Source: Pelagomonas calceolata
Lineage: Eukaryota > Sar > Pelagophyceae > Pelagomonadales > Pelagomonadaceae
NCBI GenBank assembly: GCA_918797485.1
Contig: CAKKNE010000003.1
Coordinates: 3,286,001 to 3,350,000, forward strand
Direction of reading: 5' to 3'
Length of the DNA stretch: 64,000 nt
Shown here in pieces: positions 11,400 through 23,502 of this stretch. The first letter of the stretch is position 1. Every line of letters starts with the position of its first letter. The translations under genes were made by a program, and so were the position numbers. The notes under the pieces were generated by a model. It saw nothing but the letters and a program-made list of their open reading frames with translations. It did not search any database and had not been told where the DNA came from.

Positions 11400-14300
11400 T
11401 TAGTTCTGGTCCTTGCAATGAAATTTTGAACAGCGTCGCGTATGCTCAATGATGGAGAGGGATATCGGGAGACCATAGCACACTGGGGCGGCACCATTAA
11501 GGTTTCTTAGTTTTGTCTCTCTCCTAGCTGCGTTTAGAATGTCAGGTATCGGACAACTTGGGCTTTTAGCCATTGACTGTAGCAGATACAAAGTGATACG
11601 ATCAATATCACGATCTGTGACGTCCCACAGCATAGCAACAACGATCGGAGTCCCTCTAGCAAGCAGCTCGAGAGCCATTCCCTTTGCTTCAAAATCACCT
11701 ACTCGCGAGAGAGCACCCGAGGAACAGCCCATAAGCAGCACTGCAGACATGAAATTAGATGCAACAGCAGACTCCAGGTAAGCGCCTCCATAGCCGTGAC
11801 CGCAAAAAAGAAATGCAGCACAGTTCGGCATCTTGGCGGTCAGCTGTGCTGCGACATCACGGGGTGGCATATCACCGAGAGCAGCATATGACCACACAAG
11901 ACCACTCGTGGCGTTTGTCTTAGTATCGCCCAGATATTTTGCCAGCTTATGACGGGTAGAGGGCAAGTTCGCCTGTGGATCGACAACGCAGCAGGCACGC
12001 ATAGGAATATCATTATTGATGGTATCCGAGACACTTAGATTCATCCCTGTTGCAAGTGATAATGCAAATGCGAGGGAAGGCACGCGTGATATTGGTGCAG
12101 AACGTGGGACAGACAGAGCTTCGAAAGGCAAAAATTGGAGCTGCTTGTCCAGTGCTAAAATCATAGGTTGGCGAGCTTTCGCTACCTTTCGGGGTTGCAT
12201 CACACATTGTGATGTAATGGCCGCCTTTTGAAGCACACCAGCGAGCCGACCAAGCAGTGGCCTTTTTAGGCCCAAGTTGCTGAGCCTCAGGTCATCCAAA
12301 GCGGCCTTGAGATCCAAAATCGTCAGCTTGTAGAGAAGAGTGAGCCACAGACGAAGCAACATCTTCATGATGCAGGGGGAAGCGGTTCCTCTTATGTCAA
12401 CAACCCCAAACCTACTGGCACAGAGAAGCGTGTTGGCTTCCAGTAGAGTTATATTGGGTGCAGCCCAGAAGCATAGCTGCATGATCTGGTATTCAACACT
12501 AATCGGAACTTCGGCACTTTGCTTAGGACGGAGTATGGACGCAGGCTTCGTTGCAAAAAGCGCACGCATTGCACCAAGCCAAGACTTGTCAAAGCCAACA
12601 AGCCCAGCATGTAGGACTGAATCGAGAGAGTGCCGTTGGCACCACCAGATTCTGCGCGCAGCAGTATGATTGCTCCTGCTGGTAAAAAGCAGCTTCGAAC
12701 GTTGAGGCAGCAAGGACGCATCTGCGCGAAGACCAGCAGCAGAGGCCTTCAGAGCCTTAGCAGAAGTTCCAAGGGGAGAAGTCGAAGTATCTGAATCGTA
12801 CCAGCTTTCTGGGAGGCCTGAGCATAGTGTGATTGGTTGTTGACCACGCTGAAGCCGTGAAATCACAAGGTGCCCTGTTGGCGATATGAAACCTGCAACA
12901 AGGGAAAACGTTTTAGGAAACGGCGCCAGCAGCCGATCGAGAACATTCCGATCATGTGTTTCAAGAGTGTCGCACCAGCCTAGAGCTCCTGCATTTGGAA
13001 CTTCAAGTAAGCCCATGAGGAGATCATCTACTCCTGCCATTGCTCGGCTCAAGAGGCTATTTGAGTCGTTAGAAGTAGCAAACGCATGGCGTGCACGTCC
13101 CAATGACGAGTGTGCGAGAAGCGCCACAAGTGGGGACGAAACCGCACCTGGGACAAAGTGAAGTGCAGCCACAGTGAGGGCGCGAGCACTCTTTGCCGCA
13201 AGTTTCCACTCGCATTTTCGCCGGGCATAACTAAAGGCATGACGAAGCAAATCCAGGACTTCCGATGCAGCAGCAGTGTTGCTAGATGCCACATTGAAAA
13301 GTTGTCGAGCCAGGCGGTATCTAAGCCAGGAACTTCTTAGCATGATGGATGATGACTGAATGCGCAGTGACTCGCGATAAGTGGCCACTGCCCGAGACCT
13401 GCGACATCCAATGTCGATAAGACGGGCGCCGCTGCTTATAAGAAGCTGACAATGCCGCAATAAGCCAGCGTGACTTTGTTTGCCACTGATGGCATCGACC
13501 TGCCAAGGTGACGATTCAGTGAGGCATTCGTCTATGACTTTGAGGACTTTACTTGCTGACTTGTAGCACCTACCTGCAATTTCCAGTTTACCTATGCGCC
13601 TAAGTAGATCGCCCTCATTAAGAACCTGCTCAAGACATCGGATATTCTCAGGAAAGTCGATGCTATTATCATGACTAGCAAGGTCTAGAACCAATGCTGC
13701 ATCACCCCAATCCTGCAAGGAGATAGCAAGACACAATTCAAGCCCTCTTGCCGCCTGCCTTAATTTGTGACATTGCTTGATACTAGCTGCACGCTGTACA
13801 TATTTGGATGCACGTGCACTGCATCCCCGAACAAGCCAGAGCCGTGCAAGATGAAGCCAGAGTACACCCTGGATCATTGCCTTCGACTGTGCAGAATCTC
13901 GAATGGCATATAAATTGCGTTCACACCAGCAAGGTGGGAACCTCGAAAGTATCTCGAGAGAACCAAGAGCATTTGTGGCGCCCGAAATATTTGCAAGATG
14001 CATTTGTGTAGCGAACATTTCAAGCCCAATTTCTGCAGCTGCTCGCCGTTGCATATGGATAAGTGCTTCGTCCAACGCAATAGCTAGGTGTGCTTCAGCT
14101 ACGTTGCCACTCGGCTTGCCTTGCACACGAAGTAAATGATGCCGGTCATCGAAGTAAGGCGGGGTTCCAACCTCACAGCAACATAGATTTTCAAATGGTG
14201 CTACAACAGAGTCCCCACCGACAGTGACTAACATCGAAGAAGACGGCCCTATTGATCCACTACGAAGAGCCGCAATCGCAGACGACGCGATAATTGCACT

Positions 14301-16382
14301 GTGCAGCTGTGGTACTAGCCTCGCCAGTGCACCACATGAACGAATCTCACAAATGACGTTTTCGACAGATGCAAATGCATCCCGCAACAATGCTGTCGCT
14401 AACGCCAGATGTTCTACGTGTACTGAATGTAGATCGTGCAGCCCCTCAAGGCCTGAAAGCGCAGATGCTTCGTGGGTCACATCTCTGTAATGATTATTTG
14501 CATTCGACTCGCAGCCTATTGCTAATGCTAGGGAGCAACACGCAATGGAATCAGTAGCTGAATTAGAACCTGGTGACCCCATGCAATAATTTGCAAGTAC
14601 GGCACCAGCAGTATAAGAACCTCGGCGCACAAGCGCGATACTCGCGCGAGACAATGTTAGCGCAGCTCTAGCTACATCACATGTTGCCAGCTCCTCGGCC
14701 GCAGTGATAAATGTTGAGATGCTACTTTGTCTTTCGCAGATCCCGAGTCTTTTTCTAAGTACATCCTTGACATGCATCAAACCTGAAGATTGGAGTAAGT
14801 CGAGGAGGGATGGAGGTAACATAGTGTTAACTACAGCCCGCGAATAGCATGTGACAGCATCAAAAATCGAGGCCTCGTCAATGCAGTAGCAGGTCGACCA
14901 CGCAGCAGCCGCAGCAGCATCAAAGTCTCGCTTAAGCCGGTCCAGACAATTTGCAATCCCAATCCATGGCACGGCGCTGCCACTTGTCCGCAGACTAGCA
15001 CGTTTTAGAAGTGCAGCAGCCACGCCAAACGTACGAGTATCTGTTGCTCTGCGAAGAACTACGAGGCCAGTTGCTGCATAGCCCATCGCAGCTCGCTGAG
15101 CTGACGACATGCCCTCAGCAGACTTGGAATGTGTGGCTACTTTGTCGAGCGCACTACGCTTGGCAGCAAAACTGGCTGCAAGCCAACATGCATCTGCACG
15201 CTGGTTGCATGCACTACTTTCCTTCATATACTTCCCCCATTCATGGCGCGCCAGAGTAAGAAGAACTGTCTCATAATGTGAGTAGCCACATGCTTTTGAA
15301 TCAGAGTAATGTCCAAATGCGGTTGGCGCATTAGAAAGTGCTATCCATGCACGCCGCCACACAGAAGAAATATATTGGTCTGTCTTACTTATCTCCAGGG
15401 CACAATTAAAACACCTGTTAGCCTCGGCAAGTGCTATTGTTGGCTTTCTTTGCTTTCCAAGATCTGAACAGTAAAGAACTCCGTGAAACAATGGCCAGTC
15501 CCCTAGCTGTGCCCGACCCCTAGCTCGGACGCGCGCCGCTCCAAGCTTATCGCCAGATGCGTCTAAAGTTATCGCGCGTCGCGTGCACCACTCAAACATG
15601 ATGTGTGGCGTGGCCCTCCACGGATCAAGCTGTCCGTCAAGAGACGAAAACCACTGCACACGAGCAACAACAGAAGCAGGAGCCATCTTTTTGTGTGTCG
15701 AAAGGCCATGTAGGGCTTCACTCGTGACAATATCCACAGCTTCAGGTGCTACGGCGACAAGTACTTCTAATGCTGTGCGTCTACAGGTCCATGCTATGTC
15801 TGCCAATTCTGGAGATGCCGCCTCAAGTGCAAAAGCACCTTTCCAAAGTGTCGCTCGTAGTTTGTCTGCATACTCTCGCGGAGATATTGACTGCACCCTG
15901 CATTGCTCCTCTGTGGACATCACATAGAGTAATGTGGTAATAGCCCTGGCACTCCACGCACCTTTAGCAGCCAGTGCTTTTGCCCCCTTTAAGCTTGGGG
16001 TGGTGACGATACTGTTAAGTTGCAGCCGTGCAGCATTCACGCTAGCTCCCGCTCCGAGTGCTACTGCAGTGAAAGACCACGCATCTGCTCGTCGTTCTAG
16101 TCGTTCTTTAAGAACATCCGCCAATAGCAACGCGTGGATATTCGTGACCTTGTTTTCCACTGCGCGACTGATGGCTTGGTAGAGCCACTTATCACACGAT
16201 GAATCGTCTCCAGGGTAAGCCGCAAGATCATTGAGAGCTACAACTGCATCCTCGAAAGCTCTACGGCTGGCATGCTGCTTCAACCCAAGCTGCGTGCGTA
16301 ATACTAGTGACCTCACCTCTCCACCGCCCTCTAGTTCTACCCTATTGCAGCGTGCATTCGCACTTGCCTCCCGGCGCGGCAT
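11400..16382 (-). CDS. ESPL1: Separase (C50 peptidase)
   Basis: The cysteine protease that cleaves cohesin at anaphase onset. One uninterrupted frame of 1660 aa from the preferred ATG 16382 (MPRREASANARC). The C-terminal catalytic domain shows the conserved histidine motif FCGHGYGGAYLES and the catalytic cysteine motif VLLMGCSSGALSRVG, followed by GTPIVVAMLWDVTDRDIDR, all hallmark positions of separase and CHAT-like proteases. ILALDKQLQFLPFEAL precedes them. The long N-terminal region is alpha-helical and TPR/ARM-like in look, as in other separases. A longer start at 16424 would add a stretch encoded by the GGTACC array and is less likely. There is no intron in 5 kb, unlike several neighbours. 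It is divergent with RSP3. No securin is seen in the window. Confidence 0.9.
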   Translation of the reverse strand: MPRREASANARCNRVELEGGGEVRSLVLRTQLGLKQHASRRAFEDAVVALNDLAAYPGDDSSCDKWLYQAISRAVENKVTNIHALLLADVLKERLERRADAWSFTAVALGAGASVNAARLQLNSIVTTPSLKGAKALAAKGAWSARAITTLLYVMSTEEQCRVQSISPREYADKLRATLWKGAFALEAASPELADIAWTCRRTALEVLVAVAPEAVDIVTSEALHGLSTHKKMAPASVVARVQWFSSLDGQLDPWRATPHIMFEWCTRRAITLDASGDKLGAARVRARGRAQLGDWPLFHGVLYCSDLGKQRKPTIALAEANRCFNCALEISKTDQYISSVWRRAWIALSNAPTAFGHYSDSKACGYSHYETVLLTLARHEWGKYMKESSACNQRADACWLAASFAAKRSALDKVATHSKSAEGMSSAQRAAMGYAATGLVVLRRATDTRTFGVAAALLKRASLRTSGSAVPWIGIANCLDRLKRDFDAAAAAAWSTCYCIDEASIFDAVTCYSRAVVNTMLPPSLLDLLQSSGLMHVKDVLRKRLGICERQSSISTFITAAEELATCDVARAALTLSRASIALVRRGSYTAGAVLANYCMGSPGSNSATDSIACCSLALAIGCESNANNHYRDVTHEASALSGLEGLHDLHSVHVEHLALATALLRDAFASVENVICEIRSCGALARLVPQLHSAIIASSAIAALRSGSIGPSSSMLVTVGGDSVVAPFENLCCCEVGTPPYFDDRHHLLRVQGKPSGNVAEAHLAIALDEALIHMQRRAAAEIGLEMFATQMHLANISGATNALGSLEILSRFPPCWCERNLYAIRDSAQSKAMIQGVLWLHLARLWLVRGCSARASKYVQRAASIKQCHKLRQAARGLELCLAISLQDWGDAALVLDLASHDNSIDFPENIRCLEQVLNEGDLLRRIGKLEIAGRCYKSASKVLKVIDECLTESSPWQVDAISGKQSHAGLLRHCQLLISSGARLIDIGCRRSRAVATYRESLRIQSSSIMLRSSWLRYRLARQLFNVASSNTAAASEVLDLLRHAFSYARRKCEWKLAAKSARALTVAALHFVPGAVSSPLVALLAHSSLGRARHAFATSNDSNSLLSRAMAGVDDLLMGLLEVPNAGALGWCDTLETHDRNVLDRLLAPFPKTFSLVAGFISPTGHLVISRLQRGQQPITLCSGLPESWYDSDTSTSPLGTSAKALKASAAGLRADASLLPQRSKLLFTSRSNHTAARRIWWCQRHSLDSVLHAGLVGFDKSWLGAMRALFATKPASILRPKQSAEVPISVEYQIMQLCFWAAPNITLLEANTLLCASRFGVVDIRGTASPCIMKMLLRLWLTLLYKLTILDLKAALDDLRLSNLGLKRPLLGRLAGVLQKAAITSQCVMQPRKVAKARQPMILALDKQLQFLPFEALSVPRSAPISRVPSLAFALSLATGMNLSVSDTINNDIPMRACCVVDPQANLPSTRHKLAKYLGDTKTNATSGLVWSYAALGDMPPRDVAAQLTAKMPNCAAFLFCGHGYGGAYLESAVASNFMSAVLLMGCSSGALSRVGDFEAKGMALELLARGTPIVVAMLWDVTDRDIDRITLYLLQSMAKSPSCPIPDILNAARRETKLRNLNGAAPVCYGLPISLSIIEHTRRCSKFHCKDQN

Positions 16383-16397
16383 GGGACCGTAATACAC

Positions 16398-16420
16398 CGT
16401 AGGTACCGTAGGTACCATTA
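16398..16420. promoter_or_regulatory. GGTACC pair in divergent promoter (separase / RSP3)
   Basis: GGTACCGTAGGTACC at 16402-16416 lies 20-34 bp upstream of the preferred separase start (16382, minus strand) and about 330 bp upstream of the RSP3 start. It is the same self-complementary unit as at 8233-8316. Confidence 0.45.
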
Positions 16421-16739
16421 TCAAAGAAGTAAAATCGACTCTTAAACTGGTTTCTCAGGGCACTCCTCTATCAACGACCGACGACGAGCTACGCCCAAGG
16501 GCGCCTAGCGCGGCGGTGGATGCGGCCTCTCCTCCTAAGCTTGAGATACGAGCTTGTACTGGAGCACTTGGACTGGAGCACTTGCATTTGAAATTGGAAT
16601 TGCAAGTTAGTAGTCAGTCACTTAGTCACTTTAATCGCTAGCGCTAGGCGGCCCACCCGTGGAACGAGCGTTGTACTTTCTTCTGTACATTGTAGCCCTA
16701 CCGCAGTATAATATTATATCGAAATTAACGCACTCAAAC

Positions 16740-17792
16740 ATGGCTAATTCAGCTTACACACACACAACTTCTCCTAAGCCCTTGTTGTCAAAGATGAAAA
16801 AAACGACGTACAGAGCAGAGGACGAAGAAAACATAATAACAAACAACATAATGTTTGATCGACGTGTTGTACGCGGCAATACGTACGCCGCCCAGGTTGT
16901 AACTCACAACACGCAGCGGGAAGTTGAGCGTATGAGATATGAAAGCGAGCGGACGCTACGGAGGGACGCAACATGCCAACGCAAGGAGCGGCTAGCTAAG
17001 CCAAGCACCCCTCCGCCCGCAGAAGGGAGAGCTCACATCAAAGCTCAAACAGACACTTTCCTCGAAGAACTGTCTGATCGCCCGGTGGAGAGTGAGGCTG
17101 TGACGCAAACTGAGGCTATTTTGGACCGACCTCCATCGCCTTTGTTCATCCCATCAAAGACTGGAGTTGACAAAGAAACGGATATACCTGGCGGTGACCT
17201 TTTTGATTTTGACATTGAGGTAAAGCCAATACTCGAGGTATTAGTTGGTAAGACCCTGCGCGTTTCAATGATGGAGGTAATGGAAGAGGCCGAGCTTGAT
17301 GCTATTCAGCGCCGCCAGATGGAATTTGAACAAATGCGGAATGCTGAGCTTGTTGAGGTCCAGCGCCTTGATGCAGAAGCCTCGAGGCGTTTCGCAGAAA
17401 AGCAGCGGCGTTTCACTCAGGAGACGGACCGGCTTCGTCAGCAGGCAGAGCTTGGGCAAAAGGTTGCAGCCCGTGCATTTGCCAGGAGCTATCTTGCGAA
17501 TCTTTCCGAGCTTGCCTTCGACCAGCTTGAAGACTCAGGCCACTTTGTTGATCCTGTTGAGAAGGAGATTCAGGATAGCTTCATCCCATGGTTATTCGAT
17601 AGTGTAGTTGAGACCACCAATAATCATATCAGCTCAAGTAGCTGCGTTGATGCTCTCATTGTCGACGCAATTGAACTAGCCAGCAACCTACAGAGCGATG
17701 TCATTAAGCAAATAAAACAAAAAGAACGTGCTCGGGTCTTTGCCGTCGAGGATGCACAAGAAATAAAAGAGGCTGAGGGGACGGCAAAATGA
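16740..17792 (+). CDS. RSPH3: Radial spoke protein 3 (RSP3)
   Basis: Structural base of the axonemal radial spoke and A-kinase anchoring protein, located in the flagellum. The 350-aa frame begins MANSAYTHTTSPKP, like the Chlamydomonas YTH-AEPK start, and contains the family signature NIMFDRRVVRGNTYAAQ (about residues 38-54), a PPSPLFIPSKTG segment, the glutamate-rich helix with VGKTLRVSMMEVMEEAEL (about 170-190), and SFIPWLFDSVVE near residue 285, which corresponds to the amphipathic anchoring helix region. The C terminus is shorter than in algae. The ATG at 16740 was chosen because upstream in-frame codons do not match the family. No intron is seen. The gene is good evidence that the organism builds a motile 9+2 flagellum. 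Confidence 0.94.
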   Translation: MANSAYTHTTSPKPLLSKMKKTTYRAEDEENIITNNIMFDRRVVRGNTYAAQVVTHNTQREVERMRYESERTLRRDATCQRKERLAKPSTPPPAEGRAHIKAQTDTFLEELSDRPVESEAVTQTEAILDRPPSPLFIPSKTGVDKETDIPGGDLFDFDIEVKPILEVLVGKTLRVSMMEVMEEAELDAIQRRQMEFEQMRNAELVEVQRLDAEASRRFAEKQRRFTQETDRLRQQAELGQKVAARAFARSYLANLSELAFDQLEDSGHFVDPVEKEIQDSFIPWLFDSVVETTNNHISSSSCVDALIVDAIELASNLQSDVIKQIKQKERARVFAVEDAQEIKEAEGTAK

Positions 17793-19349
17793 TGCCCTTT
17801 GCACGCAGCCCTAACCATACAGTAGCTGGAAACAGCGACGTGGTATAGTAGCTCGCTGGTGGTCTGTGACTTTACTGGAAGTACACTGGCAATAAAAGAG
17901 GGCAATGAATATGACCTAGAATTGGAATCATCGGCAACTTGCCTCCAATTTGTCCCCAAGAGAGCATCGGGCGAACAACCCGGTCAGGTTTAATACCCTC
18001 AGGCTAATAAACTCGATACTAGATGGTGTTGCCAAAAAATACTAGTACATTGCGCGACTCAATTGCGGCACGAAACGCCACCGCGACTTACGCGTTCACC
18101 GGCCACCACTAAATGACTCAATAAAAGACGAAATCGAGATGAGAGGACACATCACAAAACGAGGTCCCCAGGGTCCCAAGGGCTACCTAGGCGAGCTCGA
18201 GAGAGACAGGGACTGCGTGTTGCCCCAGAGCGTAATCGCTCTTAAGAACACTCATCCCCCTGACTGAACTTGAATGCTTCCAATAAACGACAGTTATTAG
18301 TAGTATGTCAGTTACGATGTCCACACACGGACTAATTTGAGATTCGAGTTCCCAGCCACTGGCACTTGTGTTCCGGCAATTTCGGATACGGGCCCCAAAG
18401 AGTCCCTTTGTACGCCCCGAGACAGGGCTGGGGGAAAGGGGTCACTTTCGCGTGCCCAAATGGGCCTAACGTGCGGACTTAGCCTAACTTGCGGGTTTTC
18501 AGGATGAAAATAAAACCTCGCTTCCATGCTGGTAATTTGGTCTCCCAGGGGGCCTCGGTACCTATGGCGTGGGGAAGATACGTAGGCGCGGCCGGGTACC
18601 CGATGGGCTGCCAGATAGGTCGCCTGACGTGGCACGAAACGCCACCATGACTCCGATTCAGGCTGGCGACGTTCGCAGGCCACTAAAGTCGTTTCGCCCG
18701 CCCGTTTCGGTCACGTCCCAGAGGGGTACCTAGGCCCCCCTGGCTCGACTTGCCGGAACACCGGACGCCTAGGTATAGAGCTTCGTATCATTTGGGTTCG
18801 GGGGTCACCCCCCTTAACAACACTGGCCGTGGCAAGGTACAAATCCCAAAGAGGTGTAGTAGAAAACCGCCATCAAGGGCCTTTCTTTAAGTCTTCCTTA
18901 ATTTACTATTATTTCAATTCAAGTTTTTTGCCAGTGTTTTTATCTGGTAGCGACTCGGACCGAGAAATGGCCAAACAGAGCTATATGAACACCATCAAGA
19001 GAAATGAAGGTGTGAACTACTCCGAGTCCACGGTTAGCTGCCCTCGGACCTTTTTTTTGCCCGGCCGGGGGCTGCTCCGCGAGGTTTAAACCCCGTCGAT
19101 TTTAGTGCTATCCGAGCGCAGGGTAAAAAACCCGACGTGGGAAGCGTCCGTTGCAGATTGAAAACGTATGTCCGAGAATCATAAGGTCATCTGGGCTGCC
19201 ACGATTTATCCCTCTAATAACGTAGGTACCGTAACATAAGGCTTCAGCAAAGCTGCGTCGCCAACTCAATACTGCTGGAAGCAGGCCGTGGGCCGAGCTC
19301 GCGCAATCGATCATCCTCGCCAGCGAGTTGGCGCCACGCGGAAAGCAAT
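17793..19349. other. Repeat-bearing intergenic stretch
   Basis: No gene is recognised in about 1.55 kb. Repeat R5 (about 18330-18450) and repeat R1 (about 18450-18690) lie next to each other. A single GGTACC at 19225-19230 lies 120 bp upstream of the helicase start. Short ORFs here overlap the repeats and look non-coding. Confidence 0.6.
18330..18690 (+). repeat. Adjacent copies of repeats R5 and R1
   Basis: 18330-18450 begins with AATTTGAGATTCGAGTTCCC and includes CCCTTTGTACGCCCCG, shared with 21435-21540 and, inverted, with 25325-25470 and 59155-59325. 18450-18690 carries TTAGCCTAACTTGCGGGTTT, CATGCTGGT and CACGAAACGCCAC, shared with 30860-31190 and 52825-53095. Confidence 0.7.
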
Positions 19350-20981
<1,632 letters not shown>

Positions 20982-21575
20982 ATTCATTGCAGTGGTTGTT
21001 ATCTCATCCCTTTTAACGCCACAAAAATTACGCCAAACACTCAAAATCAGGCGACTCGCAGCAAACTTACAAAAATCTTTGCGGTTCTGCTACTGGGCGC
21101 CAACAACTTGAACTTCAAGAACTTCCTCCATTCCCCCTTTCGTAGGCTCATGCTTGTTGGAGCTGTACACAAAACTAAGGAATCACGCGAAATACTACTC
21201 AGCATGCAAAGAAATCCACACTGGCAAGGCTGTATTCCTGAATGGGGTCCTGACAACTTGAAGGGGGAGCCCGATTTTTAAATACATTGAATCCTCTCCG
21301 TGCACGGGCATACACAAACAATGGGAGATGCACGAAAATGGTCATCTCAAAATGGTTTGGCCCTCCCGCTCCTGGCAGCCGTTATACTAGTAACTGCACT
21401 AGTTAGTAGTTACCGTGACGGTACGGGGGCGGTCTCCTAATTTGAGATTCGAGTTCCCAGCCACTTGGCCGCCGGCGATTTTGGTTGTGGGGTCCCTTTG
21501 TACGCCCCGTGACCGGGCTGGGGGGAAGGGTCCACTTTCGAGGCGAGACGCGGTCGCGAAGTTGCGATTATGCAA
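20982..21575. other. Intergenic stretch with R5 copy
   Basis: No gene is seen downstream of the helicase. The R5 repeat (AATTTGAGATTCGAGTTCCC onward) occupies about 21435-21540, immediately before the terminal repeat of the copia-type fossil. Confidence 0.55.
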
Positions 21576-23055
21576 GACCAAAGGAGTACGCACCTTTGGG
21601 AGTACGGCGGCTGAGATAGTCTGCCGCGGAGCTACCTTAAATACACTAAGTAGTTTTGGTTTTAACTGTGTTTATTACGCGTTGCGTGTTGAAGGGTGAT
21701 GTAAGTGTATAGGAAGGGTATAGGATAGGGGGGGGGGGGTATTTCGCCCTATTTATCGCACTCCCCCTTTTCATGAGGGTAAGCTTTTGTTTCCCTTAGG
21801 AGAATATGGGGTGAAAATTGTCCTCCATCCTTTTCGTTCGTTTCATTGAACTGTGCATTTTGGTAAATATCATCAGGTAGCACATGGGCATTTGCCTCTC
21901 AATGAATACACTTAATACTACACAGAAGAATTGGTAGAGTGTTCTGTAGATTGTTTTGTGGTAGGTCGTGGTGGTCGTAGTTCGTGGTAATGTAGCGTTG
22001 AGATGTCGAATAATTAGCAATCATTTGGGCCACCATAAGAGCTAGGAGCTTCATTAGGGTCAAAGCGTACCGCACGTCTCACTTGTGGAGTACGAGGAGT
22101 CGTACTAGGAGAAGGTGCGTCAGGCTCATTGAGTTGCTTCTCGAGAATGCGGAGAGCATATCTGTGTAATGGATCACTCATGCCTGCTATTTCAATCCGC
22201 TGACGCTCCTGAGTGGCGACAATGTGATCTAAAGCGATCATAACTACTTGGGTATATGAAGTTCCATCTCCTTTCTCCTCGTCATCTTGTGTTTCAGTCC
22301 ATACAGGGCCCGCTTGAGCTTAACAGTTGTGTGAAGCTTGCCGTCGGTGTCCCGTTACCTTATACCTTTGGGTAGGTCCATATATGACTGCTTTGAATCA
22401 AGATCGGACTGAATAAATGCTTGCGGAATATCGGAGTGCTTGATCGGGAAGCTACCCATCTACTGTCGTCGATATCCTCGGGTGCGTCTAAAATATCATT
22501 CAATGGCTTAGGAAGTCGTTGCAATTTGGACCTCCCTTGTGCGTTTTGACATCTAAAAAGACGACCAGCAGCTTGTACAGTTGTGCACTCATTATGTCAA
22601 ATTGTTCCTTTGTACAAGTGTTGCCAAGATTTATTGACCTCTTATAGCCATCCTCTTCATCCTGATCGGGATCGAGAGGCCAACCTGGAGGTGTCTCGGT
22701 CTGCAACCTAACAAATCTTGAGAATTCAGGTAATCTCTCTCTCACATTCTATGGCAAACGCGGTTCTCCAGAGAATGCCTCTTCTGAGGGCATAACCGTG
22801 TGGAGAAGACTGACATTTTTCTATGTTCGATATGTAGCTTTGACCAGGTTTGCAGATTGCGACATAGTCTTCTGATATCTTTGCTCTACGTGCGCCGGCA
22901 GAATGTTCCTTGAAGTACTTAATGAGCTTGGGTAACTTTTGCCAGTTGCAACCCAAGAAGTATAACATTCTTCTCGTATAAGTTTCTGTCTCGATACCAT
23001 TATCACTAACAAAAAGTGCAAGATGAGGATCTTTGTCCTTAGTTACTAGTTTCAA
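21576..23055 (-). mobile_element. Broken Ty1/copia-type LTR retrotransposon (fossil)
   Basis: Minus-strand element remnant. A terminal repeat at about 21576-21870 (about 300 bp, TG...CA ends, matched by the solo LTR at 6367-6666) adjoins an internal region up to about 23055. Around 22300-22480 the minus strand encodes DLPKG and RALYGL, typical of copia-type reverse transcriptase. Other internal ORFs (22014-22241, 22500-23055) are not recognised. The element looks incomplete and broken in several places, with only one LTR found. The family assignment rests on the short reverse-transcriptase match. Confidence 0.6.
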
Positions 23056-23069
23056 GTTTAGGCTCTTTT

Positions 23070-23225
23070 CCGCAAATTACGCACAGCCGGGCGTTTTTTT
23101 ACGTGAGAAACGGCCCAGCGCAAATCACGCCGTGTTTTACGCGCAATTTACGCGTGCTTTTATTAATAAACCCGCGCGCACGCAGCCTCACTGCGGCAGC
23201 TGAGCCAGAGAGCGCCTAAAACTTT
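23070..23225 (-). mobile_element. Partial MITE of the Tc1/mariner-like family
   Basis: Reverse-complement fragment of the element at 10802-11119 and 43420-43865: CGTTTTTTTACGTGAGAAACGG, GCGCAATTTACGCGTG and the GAGCGCCTAAA segment are shared. Only one end region is present, so the copy is truncated. It lies between the copia-type fossil and the CFAP57-like gene. Confidence 0.65.
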
Positions 23226-23502
23226 GAAACGACTGCCCGTAGTGGCCGCGGGGATATCGGCGACGTCTCTGCGGGTTGGCCGCGGGGTCACGGTCACGGT
23301 GGCAGGACGACGCATGGGGCGGCTAGGCCCGCGGCCCAAGCCTGAGGACCAATAGATATAATAAGGCCCATATACCGCAGTAAGAATACCAAGTACGTTG
23401 ATTTTAGTGTACTATACTACCTAGAATCCAACGCGTTATCAGATCGATTTGGTGCGTGTCAAAGCTGCTTTGTTGACGCTGCTTGGATCTGAATGTCAGG
23501 AG

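Noticed and set aside
16383-16424. Longer separase start MIMVPTVPTVYYG
   Set aside because: Those codons are the GGTACC promoter unit; the start at 16382 is simpler.
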